Assembly: GCF_000956525.1 (NCBI RefSeq)
Contig: NZ_JYIW01000026.1
Coordinates: 496,001-560,000 of the forward strand
Source of the DNA: Microbacterium oxydans
GTDB taxonomy: Bacteria > Actinomycetota > Actinomycetes > Actinomycetales > Microbacteriaceae
DNA: 64,000 nucleotides
Direction: 5' to 3'
Part shown: piece by piece, positions 18,261-26,666 of the stretch
How the letters are laid out: each line of letters starts with the position of its first letter
Position numbering within the stretch: the first letter of the stretch is position 1
The notes under the pieces: model-generated
Database searches by the model: none
What the model was told of the DNA's origin: nothing
What the model saw: only the letters and a program-made list of their open reading frames with translations
Made by a program: the position numbers and the translations under genes

Positions 18261-18497
18261 TCAGGCGCGAGGCGGGGTCTCAGGGTCGGTGCCGGAGTCC
18301 TTCACCGTGGTGGGCTCGACAACGACGGACTCGGCGCGGTCGGCGTCTTCTTCCTTCATGGCCTTCATCTCGCCCTTGAACACGCGAGCCGACTGGCCCA
18401 TGCTCTTCGCGAGTGCCGGGAGCTTCGCTGCTCCGAACAGGAGGAGGATCACGGCGAGCACGATCAGCAGGTGCCAGCCTTGCATTCCAGCGAACAT
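18261..18497 (-). CDS. tatA: twin-arginine translocase subunit TatA
   Basis: The 78-residue protein has one N-terminal membrane helix (HLLIVLAVILLLFGAAKLP), the FG hinge, then an amphipathic helix (ALAKSMGQSARVFKGEMKAM) and an acidic polar tail, the exact TatA layout. It forms the protein-conducting element of the Tat system with TatC, the next gene. The ATG at 18497 has GGGA 7 nt upstream; an ATG four codons later is less well placed. A TAGACT box near 18537, overlapping the end of pafC, could give extra transcription. Confidence 0.95.
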   Translation of the reverse strand: MFAGMQGWHLLIVLAVILLLFGAAKLPALAKSMGQSARVFKGEMKAMKEEDADRAESVVVEPTTVKDSGTDPETPPRA

Positions 18498-18529
18498 GTC
18501 AGAATCCCGTCGTCGGTGGGCGATTCAGA

Positions 18530-19525
18530 TCAGTCTACAGACCTATCCGAGCTATCGGGTGTGCGGTACAACGCGAGTCCGGATGTCGCCCACTCCCTGG
18601 TCGCCGATCGCGCGATGCTCGGGCCGACGACCTCCATGCCGCCGCCGAAGCGTGCGGCGAGGCGCTTGATCCCTCGTGGATCGGCGAGATGCAGGTTCGC
18701 GGTCACCACGCCGTTCACGGTCTCGAGCGTCGCCGGTGGCAGGAATCGTTCGAGCAGCGGGACGAGCCGCTCAGGAAGACGCACGGTCACTTCGCGCTCG
18801 TCGTCGAGCCCTGCGAAGGCCTCGGGCACGACATCGCCGGCATGCGTGATCGGGATGTCGGTGATCTTCGGGTCGCTGACGCGGTCGAGGTGGAACGTCC
18901 GCATCGCCTGACGCAGGTGGCACCAGCCCTGGAGGTACCACTGCGCATTGGTGATGAGGATCTGCACCGGGTCGACTGTGCGAGTCGTCGGCGCCGCGTC
19001 GGGCGCCTGATAGGTGAAGGAGATCGCCCTGCCCTCCTGCACACCGCGGGCGACGACCTCGCGAACCTCGTCGACCGCGCTCGGCGCGACCACCACGTCT
19101 GCCGGAGCATCAGCGGCGCCGCGGGACAGCTTCGAGATGAGTCCGGCGACCAGGCCAGAGTCGGAGACCGCAGGAACCGCGGCCACCATCTGGAGACCGG
19201 CGAGCAGGGCTGCGGCTTCGCGCGCCGTGAACCGCGGGACGCGACGCAGCGCGACATCGTTGGTGATCTCGATCACATCCTGCTGATCGAGCAGGTCCCA
19301 GTTGATGTCGAACATCTCCTGCGGCTGCTGCCAGTACCCGGACTCACCGGGCAGACCGATGACCGTGAGCTTCTCGACCATGCTGCGCATCTCTCGAGGA
19401 GTCACGCCGAACTCCTCAGCCGCTTCGGCGAGCGAGACCTCGCCGTGCTCGAGGAGGTACGGAACGAGCGTCAGGTACAGTCGCACCCGGTCGGCGGCGA
19501 GCAGCGGTTTCGGCTGCGCCATCAT
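18530..19525 (-). CDS. pafC: WYL-domain DNA damage response activator subunit PafC
   Basis: The 331-residue protein has an N-terminal winged helix (VSLAEAAEEFGVTPREMRSM), a WYL domain with ITNAQWYLQGWCHLRQAMRT, where the diagnostic W-Y pair falls in QWYLQGWC, and a C-terminal WCX extension. PafB and PafC form a heterodimeric activator of the LexA-independent DNA damage response in mycobacteria. The genes overlap by ATGA, consistent with equal production of the two subunits. No Pup ligase gene is next to it, unlike mycobacteria. Confidence 0.93.
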   Translation of the reverse strand: MMAQPKPLLAADRVRLYLTLVPYLLEHGEVSLAEAAEEFGVTPREMRSMVEKLTVIGLPGESGYWQQPQEMFDINWDLLDQQDVIEITNDVALRRVPRFTAREAAALLAGLQMVAAVPAVSDSGLVAGLISKLSRGAADAPADVVVAPSAVDEVREVVARGVQEGRAISFTYQAPDAAPTTRTVDPVQILITNAQWYLQGWCHLRQAMRTFHLDRVSDPKITDIPITHAGDVVPEAFAGLDDEREVTVRLPERLVPLLERFLPPATLETVNGVVTANLHLADPRGIKRLAARFGGGMEVVGPSIARSATREWATSGLALYRTPDSSDRSVD

Positions 19526-20514
19526 CGCTCCCCTTCCTGCGCGTCGTGCGCGTCCACGACTGCTCGCAGTCGGGCGATGACCGCGTCTCGGAGGGGCGCA
19601 GGCTCCACCACGCGGACCTCGGGCCCGTACGACGCGATCTCGTCCGCCAGGATGTGGAGGTCGACGAACGGCACGGTGATGCCCTGCGCTGCCGGGGTCG
19701 CTCGGCGACCGAGTCGGAGTGCGGCCTCCGTGCCAGGGGTGACCTCGAGCAGCGCCGCATTGTTCGCGGCCACCACGGCGAGTCCCTGCAGGGCGCGTTC
19801 GCCTGCGCCGTCTCGGAGTGAGGCATCGAACGTCACGCTCGACATCTTCACGTCGTCGACGATCCGGCTGAGGAGGAACATCCGCTCCTCTTCGATGTCG
19901 ACATCGATCCCGAACACGTGCCAGCGCGCTTCGTAGTCGACGAGTGCGAGTGGCCGGACGGTCCTTCGGCGGGGGGCGTCCTCCCCCGGCTTGAGATAGT
20001 CGAAGCCGACGACGCGGCTCTTCTCGATCGCTTCCTGCAGTGGCGCGAATGCGGCGTCGCGAGCGGTGATGCGCGGGGCGAAGCCGATGATGGGCTCGTC
20101 GCCGTCGATGCCGAGTGCGCGGATCTTGCGGACGCCGGACTGCGCGTCGCCGGATGCGGATTCAGCACTCCACACGCTGCCGGCCAGTCGGAGCACCGCG
20201 AGCTCGGCTGCAGTGAACTCGATGTCACTCGGCAGATCGTATTCCGCCTGCGGAATGCGATAGCGGGCCTCACGCAGATCGTTCGGGTCGGCCGCATCGC
20301 CGATCGTCTCGATGGGGACGCCGAGTGCACGCAGCTCTTCCTTGTCGCGCTCGAACATCTTCTCGAGAGCATCCGACCGCGTACCGGCATCCGCTCGCTG
20401 GCGATATCCGGACACGTTGTCGAGGATCTGCTGCTTCGTCAGCCCGATCTCCGTGGCCATGAGCGCCACGACGAGATTCGTCAGGCGCTCCTCCGCGGGG
20501 ATCCGGGCTGCCAT
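19522..20514 (-). CDS. pafB: WYL-domain DNA damage response activator subunit PafB
   Basis: About 330 residues with an N-terminal winged helix (IPAEERLTNLVVALMATEIG and LTKQQILDNVSGYRQ), a WYL domain (LALVDYEARWHVFGIDVDIE) and a C-terminal WCX region. The domain order and the pairing with pafC identify it as PafB. ATG at 20514 shares its A with the TGA stop of the FKBP-fold gene; a GTG three bases earlier is an alternative. No ribosome binding site, so translation is probably coupled. Confidence 0.93.
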   Translation of the reverse strand: MAARIPAEERLTNLVVALMATEIGLTKQQILDNVSGYRQRADAGTRSDALEKMFERDKEELRALGVPIETIGDAADPNDLREARYRIPQAEYDLPSDIEFTAAELAVLRLAGSVWSAESASGDAQSGVRKIRALGIDGDEPIIGFAPRITARDAAFAPLQEAIEKSRVVGFDYLKPGEDAPRRRTVRPLALVDYEARWHVFGIDVDIEEERMFLLSRIVDDVKMSSVTFDASLRDGAGERALQGLAVVAANNAALLEVTPGTEAALRLGRRATPAAQGITVPFVDLHILADEIASYGPEVRVVEPAPLRDAVIARLRAVVDAHDAQEGER

Positions 20515-21431
20515 CACTGGGGCGCTGCCGGGACGATGCCGAGGATGTCGACGACGACGGCAGTCGCAGCCGAGCCCTCGGCCGCGGGGATCACGACGAG
20601 CAGCTGGGAACCGACCGTGGCTCCGACCAGTTCCTTCGCTGCGGCACCGAGGCTCGCGGTCGAACCCCAGGTGTTGCTCGTGACGGTCTTGTCGTCCCAG
20701 TCGACGGCCATGATGTTGTTCAGGATGATGTCACCCTGCTTCACCTTCGGACCATCGCCCTTGATCAGCGTCTGGGTGACGGGCTTCTTCGGTGCTGCAC
20801 TGTCGGGGATGATGATGCCCGGCGTGCCGTCGACCGCACGGACCACGGTGGGCACACCACGGGCGTCGTTGAACTGCAGTGCGCCGGAGGCGCGCGTCGG
20901 GTATACCTCGAGCACATCGATCACGGCGACCACGTTCTCGTCCTTGGCGAGCCCGAAGCCGTCGACGTTCTGCTGCCCGAAGTCATCGGGCGTGAGCACG
21001 GCGAGCACGCGGCTGCCGGCGGTGGCGCATTCGAGCACGCCGCCGAGTCCCGGTGACTTCTGCGCCCAGAAGTCGATGTTGTTCACGCGGCTCAGATCGC
21101 CGTTGAACTCGGAGTTGTAGAGCTTCTTGCCGCTCTTGCCACCGTAGAACGCGATGTCGAGCACCATCGGCTGGAAGTCGGAGGTCAGTGCGCGACCGTC
21201 CCCCACCGTGACGTCGGCGTACGAGGTCTTGTCGACCTTGACGGGCCCGAACACCTCGACATCGGGGAGAGACCCGAGGTCGCCGGTGATCGTGGCGGCA
21301 TCCAGCACGCTGCTGTCTCCGGTCGACGCGCGGTCACAGGCGGCCCCATCGAAGGACGGCGCGGCGGTGCACCCCGTCAGAGCGAGGACGACGAGGCTGA
21401 GAGTGGCCAGAACGGCGGACGTTTTACGCAC
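20514..21431 (-). CDS. lipoprotein with tandem FKBP-like domains
   Basis: The 305-residue protein has a lipoprotein signal peptide with lipobox LTGC (Cys near residue 21), then two similar segments. Residues about 60-175 (VLDIAFYGGKSGKKLYNS through NVVAVIDVLEV) and 210-300 (ILNNIMAVDWDDKTVTSN through VVVDILGI) follow the strand order of FKBP peptidyl-prolyl isomerases. The aromatic residues that form the FKBP active site (the W and Y of classic motifs) are mostly absent, so isomerase activity is doubtful; chaperone or substrate-binding roles are possible. It anchors at the outer face of the membrane. GTG start with a TAGACT box 7 nt upstream, overlapping the trmI stop, besides read-through from trmI. 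Confidence 0.82.
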   Translation of the reverse strand: MRKTSAVLATLSLVVLALTGCTAAPSFDGAACDRASTGDSSVLDAATITGDLGSLPDVEVFGPVKVDKTSYADVTVGDGRALTSDFQPMVLDIAFYGGKSGKKLYNSEFNGDLSRVNNIDFWAQKSPGLGGVLECATAGSRVLAVLTPDDFGQQNVDGFGLAKDENVVAVIDVLEVYPTRASGALQFNDARGVPTVVRAVDGTPGIIIPDSAAPKKPVTQTLIKGDGPKVKQGDIILNNIMAVDWDDKTVTSNTWGSTASLGAAAKELVGATVGSQLLVVIPAAEGSAATAVVVDILGIVPAAPQ

Positions 21432-21438
21432 GCCCTCC

Positions 21439-21444
21439 AGTCTA
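21439..21444 (-). promoter_or_regulatory. possible internal -10 box (TAGACT) for the FKBP-fold gene
   Basis: TAGACT overlaps the TAG stop of trmI and ends 7 nt before the GTG at 21431. It could start a leaderless transcript for the pafBC-tat part of the gene train. Confidence 0.3.
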
Positions 21445-22497
21445 TTCCGTCGTCTGCTCCGATTCGCGCGACGCGGCGGCCAGGCGCGCCCCTTCGGCCG
21501 CCTTCGAGGCGTCCCGTGCGCGCTTGCGCAGATTCTTGTCGTTGATCACGCGGTCGCCGACGGCACCAGGCGTCCACTGCTCGACGTCGTCATCGCCGTA
21601 GCTGCTCTTGGACGCCCGCCGCTTGACGGTCGGCGCGATCGCACCGGGTGCGAGTCGACGCGCGGTCAGCAGGAAACCGGTGTGCGCGACCATGCGGTGA
21701 TCCGGACGCACCGCCAGGCCCTCGACGTGCCATCCGCGGACCATGGTCTCGGAGGCCTCAGGGTCGGTGAACAGTCCGGTGCCCCTGATGTACTCCGCCA
21801 CCCGGGAGAGCTGCGTCGCGGTGGCGACGTAGCAGAGCACGACGCCACCAGGCGTGAGTGCATCGGCCACGACATCCATGCACTCCCACGGCGCGAGCAT
21901 GTCGAGCACGACACGGTCGACGGATCCGCTCGGCTGCTCGAGCGGAAGCGCCTCGACGAGGTCGCCGACGACCACGCACCAGGTCGACGGCGTGCCGCCG
22001 AAGAACGTCTCGACATTGCCACGCGCGACCTCGGCGAACTCCTCGCGCCGTTCGAACGACACCAGTGAGCCGGTCGTGCCGACCGCGCGCAGCAGGGCGA
22101 GTGACAGGGCGCCGGAGCCGACGCCGGCTTCGACGACGACCGCACCGGGGAAGATATCGGCCTGCATCACGATCTGGGCGGCGTCCTTCGGATACACGAT
22201 CGCCGCGCCACGCGGCATCGACATCGCGAAGTCGCGGAGCAGTGGACGCAGCGCGAGGTACTCGTGGCCCGAGCTGTTCGCGACGACCGAGCCGTCCGGC
22301 AGCCCGATCAGGTCGCGGTGGTGCAGCACACCCTGGTGCGTGTGGAGCCCGCCGTCTGCGCTGAGGGTGACGGTGTGCAGTCGTCCCTTCGGGCCGGTGA
22401 GCTGAACGCGATCGCCCTCGCGGAACGGTCCGCTCGGGCGCTGCGTCGCAAGCTCGGACGGTGCTGCCTGGCCGGGCTCGGCGGTGTGCTCTGTCAT
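21442..22497 (-). CDS. trmI: tRNA (adenine-58-N1)-methyltransferase TrmI
   Basis: The 351-residue protein has the TrmI N-terminal beta domain (REGDRVQLTGPKGRLHTVTL, GLHTHQGVLHHRDLIGL), then YPKDAAQIVMQADIFPGAVV, the SAM-binding VVEAGVGSGALSLALL near residue 130 and DRVVLDMLAPWE. It methylates A58 in the T-loop of tRNAs. A C-terminal Arg/Lys-rich tail of about 50 residues extends beyond the catalytic domain. ATG start overlaps the upstream HAD gene by ATGA; in mycobacteria trmI stands at the head of the proteasome-associated region. Confidence 0.93.
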   Translation of the reverse strand: MTEHTAEPGQAAPSELATQRPSGPFREGDRVQLTGPKGRLHTVTLSADGGLHTHQGVLHHRDLIGLPDGSVVANSSGHEYLALRPLLRDFAMSMPRGAAIVYPKDAAQIVMQADIFPGAVVVEAGVGSGALSLALLRAVGTTGSLVSFERREEFAEVARGNVETFFGGTPSTWCVVVGDLVEALPLEQPSGSVDRVVLDMLAPWECMDVVADALTPGGVVLCYVATATQLSRVAEYIRGTGLFTDPEASETMVRGWHVEGLAVRPDHRMVAHTGFLLTARRLAPGAIAPTVKRRASKSSYGDDDVEQWTPGAVGDRVINDKNLRKRARDASKAAEGARLAAASRESEQTTE

Positions 22498-23177
22498 CGG
22501 TTGGCTCCCGCCGTTGTGGTCTGACGGTCGAAGAACTCGGAGATGTCGGAGGCGGTACGGCCCTCGAGCGTCGGCCAGAGCTCGTGTGCGCCGACGTCGT
22601 CGAGCGAGACGATGTGCGGCACCCCGAGCGCGACGGCTCCGGAGGCGATGCCGGCGCGCAGTCCGGTCGGCGAATCCTCGATCACGACGGCATCGGCGAT
22701 GTCGATGTCGAGCAGCGCAGCCGCCTGCAGGTACGGCTCGGGGTGGGGCTTGGGGTTGTCGACGTCGTCTCCGGCGACCACGAGCTCGAAGGCGTCGAAG
22801 TCGATGAGATCGACGACACCGAGCGCCATGCGCCGCAGCGACATGGTCACGAGCGCAGTCGGGATGCCGGCCGCCTTGAGGTCGGCGAGCAGCTCGCGCG
22901 CGCCGGGACGGAAGGGCACACCCTGCGTACGCAGCGCATCCTGCACGGAGTCGGTGAGGGAGGAGATGATGGCATCCGCCGCCATGTCGACTCCCGCCTT
23001 CTGCAGGATGATCGCGCTGTCCAGGAGACCGTTGCCCACGAGCTGCAGTGCGTCCTCGTGGGTCCAGGTGCCGCCGAACGACTCCACCAGCGCCGTCTCG
23101 GCCGCCATCCAGTACGGCTCGGTGTCGACGAGTGTTCCATCCATGTCCCAAAGGACCGCGCTGGGCTGTCTGCTCAC
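22494..23177 (-). CDS. HAD-superfamily hydrolase (phosphatase)
   Basis: The 227-residue protein has HAD motif I DMDGTLVD (nucleophile Asp 11 and Asp 13 from the GTG), a four-helix cap, motif II LVTMSLRRM, motif III Lys in DNPKPHPEPY and motif IV VIEDSPTGLRAG. This is the beta-phosphoglucomutase/phosphatase-like subfamily acting on small phosphorylated metabolites. I chose GTG 23177 because a TAGCAT -10 box ends 7 nt before it; the ATG at 23186 would lie inside that box. It is the first gene of the long minus-strand train and overlaps trmI by ATGA. Confidence 0.85.
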   Translation of the reverse strand: MSRQPSAVLWDMDGTLVDTEPYWMAAETALVESFGGTWTHEDALQLVGNGLLDSAIILQKAGVDMAADAIISSLTDSVQDALRTQGVPFRPGARELLADLKAAGIPTALVTMSLRRMALGVVDLIDFDAFELVVAGDDVDNPKPHPEPYLQAAALLDIDIADAVVIEDSPTGLRAGIASGAVALGVPHIVSLDDVGAHELWPTLEGRTASDISEFFDRQTTTAGANR

Positions 23178-23184
23178 TGAACCC

Positions 23185-23190
23185 ATGCTA
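23185..23190 (-). promoter_or_regulatory. -10 box (TAGCAT) of the HAD-trmI-paf-tat train
   Basis: TAGCAT lies 7 nt upstream of the GTG at 23177 and would give a leaderless transcript. It is the only candidate promoter at the head of the nine-gene train. Confidence 0.4.
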
Positions 23191-23267
23191 GCCGGGGCTG
23201 CCGCCCACTTCCTGTCCACGCGGACTAGCCTGGAGGGATACGTCCTCGACCTCGAAGGGAGCCTCGG

Positions 23268-24122
23268 ATGGATGTTCTCGGTTCGCGCATCGTCATCGTC
23301 GCCTTCGACGGCTGGAACGACGCCGGTGAGGGCGCGAGCGGCGCCGTCGAGGCGCTGCGCGCAGCGACCGACTACGACCTGGTCCACTCCGTCGACCCCG
23401 AGCTGTACTTCGACTACCAGTACACGCGGCCGTCGACGCGGATGGATGCCGAGGGGCATCGTCAGCTGAAGTGGCCGGAGGCCGCCCTCTGGCGTCCGCG
23501 CGAGTCCGGCGACGGCACCACCCCTGAGTTCTGGCTGCTCACGGGCGTGGAGCCCGCTCGCACCTGGCAGGCATTCGCTTCGGAGTTCATCGATATCGCT
23601 CTCCGCGACGACATCACCGGTGTCGTGACGCTCGGCGCCATGCTCTCGGACGTGCCGCACACGCGCCCCATCTCGATCTTCGCCTCGAGCCCGAACGAGC
23701 AGGTCCGTGAGACGCATGGGCTGGAGCGTTCACTGTACGAGGGCCCCGTCGGCATCCTCAGCGTCATCGAGCACTTCGCCGAGAGCGCCGGCATCCCCAC
23801 AGCGAGTCTGTGGGCCAGCGTGCCGCACTACGTCGCGACCGCGACCCCGTCGCCGAAGGTGACGCTCGCGCTGCTCGATCGGCTCGAGGAGCTCACGGGC
23901 GTCGACGTCACTCGCGACCACCTGCGCACCGAGGCGGCCGCCTGGGAGGCGTCGATCGACGCCGCCGCAGCGGACGACGAGGACATGGCGGAGTACATCC
24001 GTCAGCTGGAGCGCACCCGCGACACGTGGGACTCCCCCGAAGCATCCGGCGATGCGATCGCACAGGCCTTCGAGCGGTACCTGCGGCGCCGCGACGACGG
24101 CCCCGGCGACCGCAAGCGCTGA
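23268..24122 (+). CDS. PAC2 family protein
   Basis: The 284-residue protein matches the PAC2 (proteasome assembly chaperone 2-like) family of actinobacteria: VIVAFDGWNDAGEGASGAVE at the start, then YFDYQYTRPSTRM, SIFASSPNEQVRE, and ATPSPKVTLALLDRLEELTG before an acidic C-terminal tail. The function is not established; the name reflects fold similarity to eukaryotic and archaeal assembly chaperones. It is cytoplasmic. AGGGAG at 6 nt precedes the ATG. The gene lies divergent from the train that elsewhere carries proteasome genes. Confidence 0.88.
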   Translation: MDVLGSRIVIVAFDGWNDAGEGASGAVEALRAATDYDLVHSVDPELYFDYQYTRPSTRMDAEGHRQLKWPEAALWRPRESGDGTTPEFWLLTGVEPARTWQAFASEFIDIALRDDITGVVTLGAMLSDVPHTRPISIFASSPNEQVRETHGLERSLYEGPVGILSVIEHFAESAGIPTASLWASVPHYVATATPSPKVTLALLDRLEELTGVDVTRDHLRTEAAAWEASIDAAAADDEDMAEYIRQLERTRDTWDSPEASGDAIAQAFERYLRRRDDGPGDRKR

Positions 24123-24127
24123 GCCGA

Positions 24128-24952
24128 TCAGGCCGTGATGACGCCGGTGCCGAGCAGCACCAGCAGCACCGTGCCGAGCAGGATCCGGTAGATCACGAAC
24201 GGCAGGAAGCTGCGCTTCGAGATCCAGCTCATGAAGAACGCGATGACCCCGAGCGCGACGACGAAGGCGATGCCGGTCGCGGCGAGCGTGTCGCCGAACG
24301 AGAAGAACGACGGCTCGTCCCAGCTCTTGTAGACCTGGTAGAAGCCACTGCCGAAGACCGCGGGGATGGCGAGCAGGAAGGCGTAGCGGGCTGCTGCCGC
24401 ACGCTCGTAGCCGAGGAACAGTCCGATCGTGATGGTGCCGCCGGACCGCGACACGCCGGGGACGAGGGCGAGCGCCTGAGCGAAGCCGAATGCGATGCCG
24501 TGCGGGTAGGTCAGATCGTTCAGCTTGCGCCGCTTCGCGCCGACGTGGTCGGCGATGCCGAGCAGGATGCCGAACACGATCAGCATGATCGCGACGATCC
24601 ACATCGATCGCAGGACGCTCTCGATCTGGTCCTGGAACAGCAGACCGAGGATCACGATCGGGATGCTGCCGATGATGATCAGCCAGCCCATCCGGGCATC
24701 GGGGTCATTGCGCGGCACTTTGCCGGAGAGCGAGCGGAACCACTGCGAGACGATGCGCACGATGTCCCGCCAGAAGAACACGACCACGGCCGCTTCCGTG
24801 CCGATCTGCGTGATCGCCGTGAACGCGGCACCCGGATCCTCGCCCGATGGCAGGAACGTGCCGACGATGCGCAGGTGGGCGCTCGAGGAGATGGGGAGGA
24901 ACTCGGTCAGTCCTTGGACGATCCCCAGGATGAGCGCTTCGAGCAGGTGCAT
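24128..24952 (-). CDS. uppP: undecaprenyl-diphosphatase UppP
   Basis: The 274-residue membrane protein has about eight helices and both BacA/UppP motifs: [15 protein letters not shown] near residue 14 (catalytic acid and SSSAH) and [10 protein letters not shown] near residue 165. It dephosphorylates undecaprenyl diphosphate to recycle the carrier lipid for cell wall synthesis and confers bacitracin tolerance. It is converging with the PAC2 gene (5 bp apart) and monocistronic in appearance. Confidence 0.95.
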   Translation of the reverse strand: MHLLEALILGIVQGLTEFLPISSSAHLRIVGTFLPSGEDPGAAFTAITQIGTEAAVVVFFWRDIVRIVSQWFRSLSGKVPRNDPDARMGWLIIIGSIPIVILGLLFQDQIESVLRSMWIVAIMLIVFGILLGIADHVGAKRRKLNDLTYPHGIAFGFAQALALVPGVSRSGGTITIGLFLGYERAAAARYAFLLAIPAVFGSGFYQVYKSWDEPSFFSFGDTLAATGIAFVVALGVIAFFMSWISKRSFLPFVIYRILLGTVLLVLLGTGVITA

Positions 24953-25003
24953 GGAGGGTGGCCTTCTGATTCGGGGAGGTCGCGCGACCGGACGAGCGAA
25001 TGC

Positions 25004-26299
25004 TCAGTAGGTGCGCAGCAGATCGGTCAGCACCCGCTGGCCGAAGACAAGCGATTCTACGGGTACTCGCTCGTCGACTCCGTGGAACATCCCTGTGAAG
25101 TCCAGATCGGCCGGGAGTTTCAGCGGCGCGAATCCGTAGCCCGTGATGCCGAGCGACGACAGCGCCTTGTTATCGGTACCGGCACCGAGGAGATACGGGA
25201 TCACCGGTACGCCGGGGTCATGACGGCCGATGCTCGCCACCATGGCTTCGACGAGATCACCCTCGAACGGCACCTCCATGCCGATGTCGCGGACGACCGT
25301 CTGGATCTCGACGTCATCGCCGACGATCTGCTGCAGCTCGGCGAGCACGTCGTCCTCCGTGCCGGGGATCACTCGCACGTCGATCAGGGCCTCAGCGCGC
25401 TCCGGGATGACGTTGTGCTTGTAGCCGGCCGTGAGCACGGTCGGATTGGTCGTGGTGCGGAACGTGGAGCGGAGGAACGCCTCGGCGGGCCCGGCGGCAG
25501 CGGCGAGGGCGTCAGGGTCGTCGGTGCTCCGACCACTGAGCGCGCTCAGGCCGTCGAGCAGCGCAGACGTGGTCGCGGTGAGATTGATCGGCCAGCGAGT
25601 CCGACCGATCGCCGCCACGGCCTCGGCGAGCCGCGTCACGGCGTTGTCCTCGTGCAGCCTGCTGCCGTGACCGGCACGGCCCTTCGCCACCAGACGGATC
25701 CAGATCAGCGCCTTCTCGCCGACCTGCAGCAGGTACGCGCGCCGATCGTCGACAGTGATCGAGTAGCCGCCGACCTCACTGATCGCCTCGCCCGCGCCGG
25801 CGAACCACTCCGGTCGGTCCTTTACGACGAGCGCCGAGCCCTCGACGCCGCCGTTCTCCTCGTCGGCGAAGAACGTGAGCACGAGGTCGCGCGCAGGCTG
25901 CTCCCCCGCACGCAGGATGTCGGCGACCGAGGTGAGGATCATCGCGTTCATGTTCTTCATGTCGACTGCCCCTCGGCCCCAGAGCATCCCGTCGCGGACG
26001 GTGCCGGCAAAGGGGTCGACCGTCCAGTCGTCGGCCATGGCTGGAACCACATCGAGGTGGCCGTGCACGACCAGAGCCGGCTTCGACCGATCGCGGCCCG
26101 CGACCCTGGCCATCACGTTGGTGCGCCGGTCGATCGGCTCGTAGTACTCGACCTCGAGGCCGAGCGCTTCGAGATAGGCACCGACATACTCCGCCGCCTC
26201 TCGCTCCCCCTTGGCGTTGCCGCCGCCGAAGTTCGAGGTGTCGAAGCGGATCAGGTCACTCGCGACGCGCACGACCTCGGGAAGCGACTGATCGATCAT
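25004..26299 (-). CDS. M20 family metallopeptidase
   Basis: The 431-residue protein shows the M20 metal sites: VVHGHLDVVPA near residue 80, WGRGAVDMKNMN near 110 and FFADEENGGVEGS near 146, with a lid domain from about 200 to 320 starting at GRAGHGSRLHEDNAV, and a final His in the C-terminal part. Such enzymes hydrolyse dipeptides or acylated amino acids with two zinc ions. It is annotated in relatives as M20/M25/M40 peptidase; the substrate is open. TAGCCT lies 6 nt before the ATG, so the message is likely leaderless. Confidence 0.92.
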   Translation of the reverse strand: MIDQSLPEVVRVASDLIRFDTSNFGGGNAKGEREAAEYVGAYLEALGLEVEYYEPIDRRTNVMARVAGRDRSKPALVVHGHLDVVPAMADDWTVDPFAGTVRDGMLWGRGAVDMKNMNAMILTSVADILRAGEQPARDLVLTFFADEENGGVEGSALVVKDRPEWFAGAGEAISEVGGYSITVDDRRAYLLQVGEKALIWIRLVAKGRAGHGSRLHEDNAVTRLAEAVAAIGRTRWPINLTATTSALLDGLSALSGRSTDDPDALAAAAGPAEAFLRSTFRTTTNPTVLTAGYKHNVIPERAEALIDVRVIPGTEDDVLAELQQIVGDDVEIQTVVRDIGMEVPFEGDLVEAMVASIGRHDPGVPVIPYLLGAGTDNKALSSLGITGYGFAPLKLPADLDFTGMFHGVDERVPVESLVFGQRVLTDLLRTY

Positions 26300-26305
26300 G
26301 GGACC

Positions 26306-26311
26306 AGGCTA
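26306..26311 (-). promoter_or_regulatory. -10 box (TAGCCT) of leaderless M20 peptidase gene
   Basis: TAGCCT ends 6 nt before the ATG at 26299; no ribosome binding site is present. Confidence 0.4.
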
Positions 26312-26410
26312 TCGAATGCACGTGCCACGCCCGGGCGTACGGCTCGGTTCGAGAGCGTCCGGAGTTCGTGATAGTGTCATTCTTCGGTCGGCAACGATCA
26401 TCCAACACCT

Positions 26411-26493
26411 GCGCGGGTGGCGGAATGGTAGACGCGCTACGTTGAGGTCGTAGTGCCCGTAAGGGCGTGGGGGTTCAAGTCCCCCTCCGCGCA
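26411..26493 (+). tRNA. tRNA-Leu (anticodon GAG)
   Basis: The 83-nt sequence folds as a class II tRNA. The acceptor GCGCGGG pairs with TCCGCGC. The anticodon loop TTGAGGT at 26442-26448 carries anticodon GAG at 26444-26446. A long variable arm (GCCCGTAAGGGC) is present, and the T arm is GGGGG-TTCAAGT-CCCCC. The discriminator base is A. The 3' CCA is not encoded. It reads the CUC and CUU leucine codons and is followed directly by a terminator. Confidence 0.95.
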
Positions 26494-26502
26494 CAGAACG
26501 AG

Positions 26503-26528
26503 AAAGGCTCCCGAAAGGGGGCCTTTTT
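26503..26528 (+). terminator. Rho-independent terminator after tRNA-Leu
   Basis: A 10-bp stem (arms 26503-26512 and 26517-26526, one G-T pair) with a GAAA tetraloop ends in a run of five T, ten nucleotides after the tRNA. Confidence 0.85.
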
Positions 26529-26666
26529 CGCGTCTCCGACACGGCGTGCGCGGACATATCCCTGCTGCCGCATGAACCGCATGCCACGACGATGCAGCGG
26601 GCGGTGGGATGCCGGGTGGCACCGCACCGCCCGCTGGGAGCAAGAGGCGTTCGGACGGACGCGGGC

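Noticed and set aside
18537..18600. A PafBC-type (RecA-NDp) promoter motif upstream of tatA
   Set aside because: A GTCGGTGG-like string occurs only on the plus strand near 18510, opposite to tatA, and lacks the matching -10 at the right distance.
23810..26371. 853-codon plus-strand frame across uppP and the M20 peptidase
   Set aside because: Covers three real genes in the wrong frame or strand, with low-complexity Arg/Asp composition and no domain.
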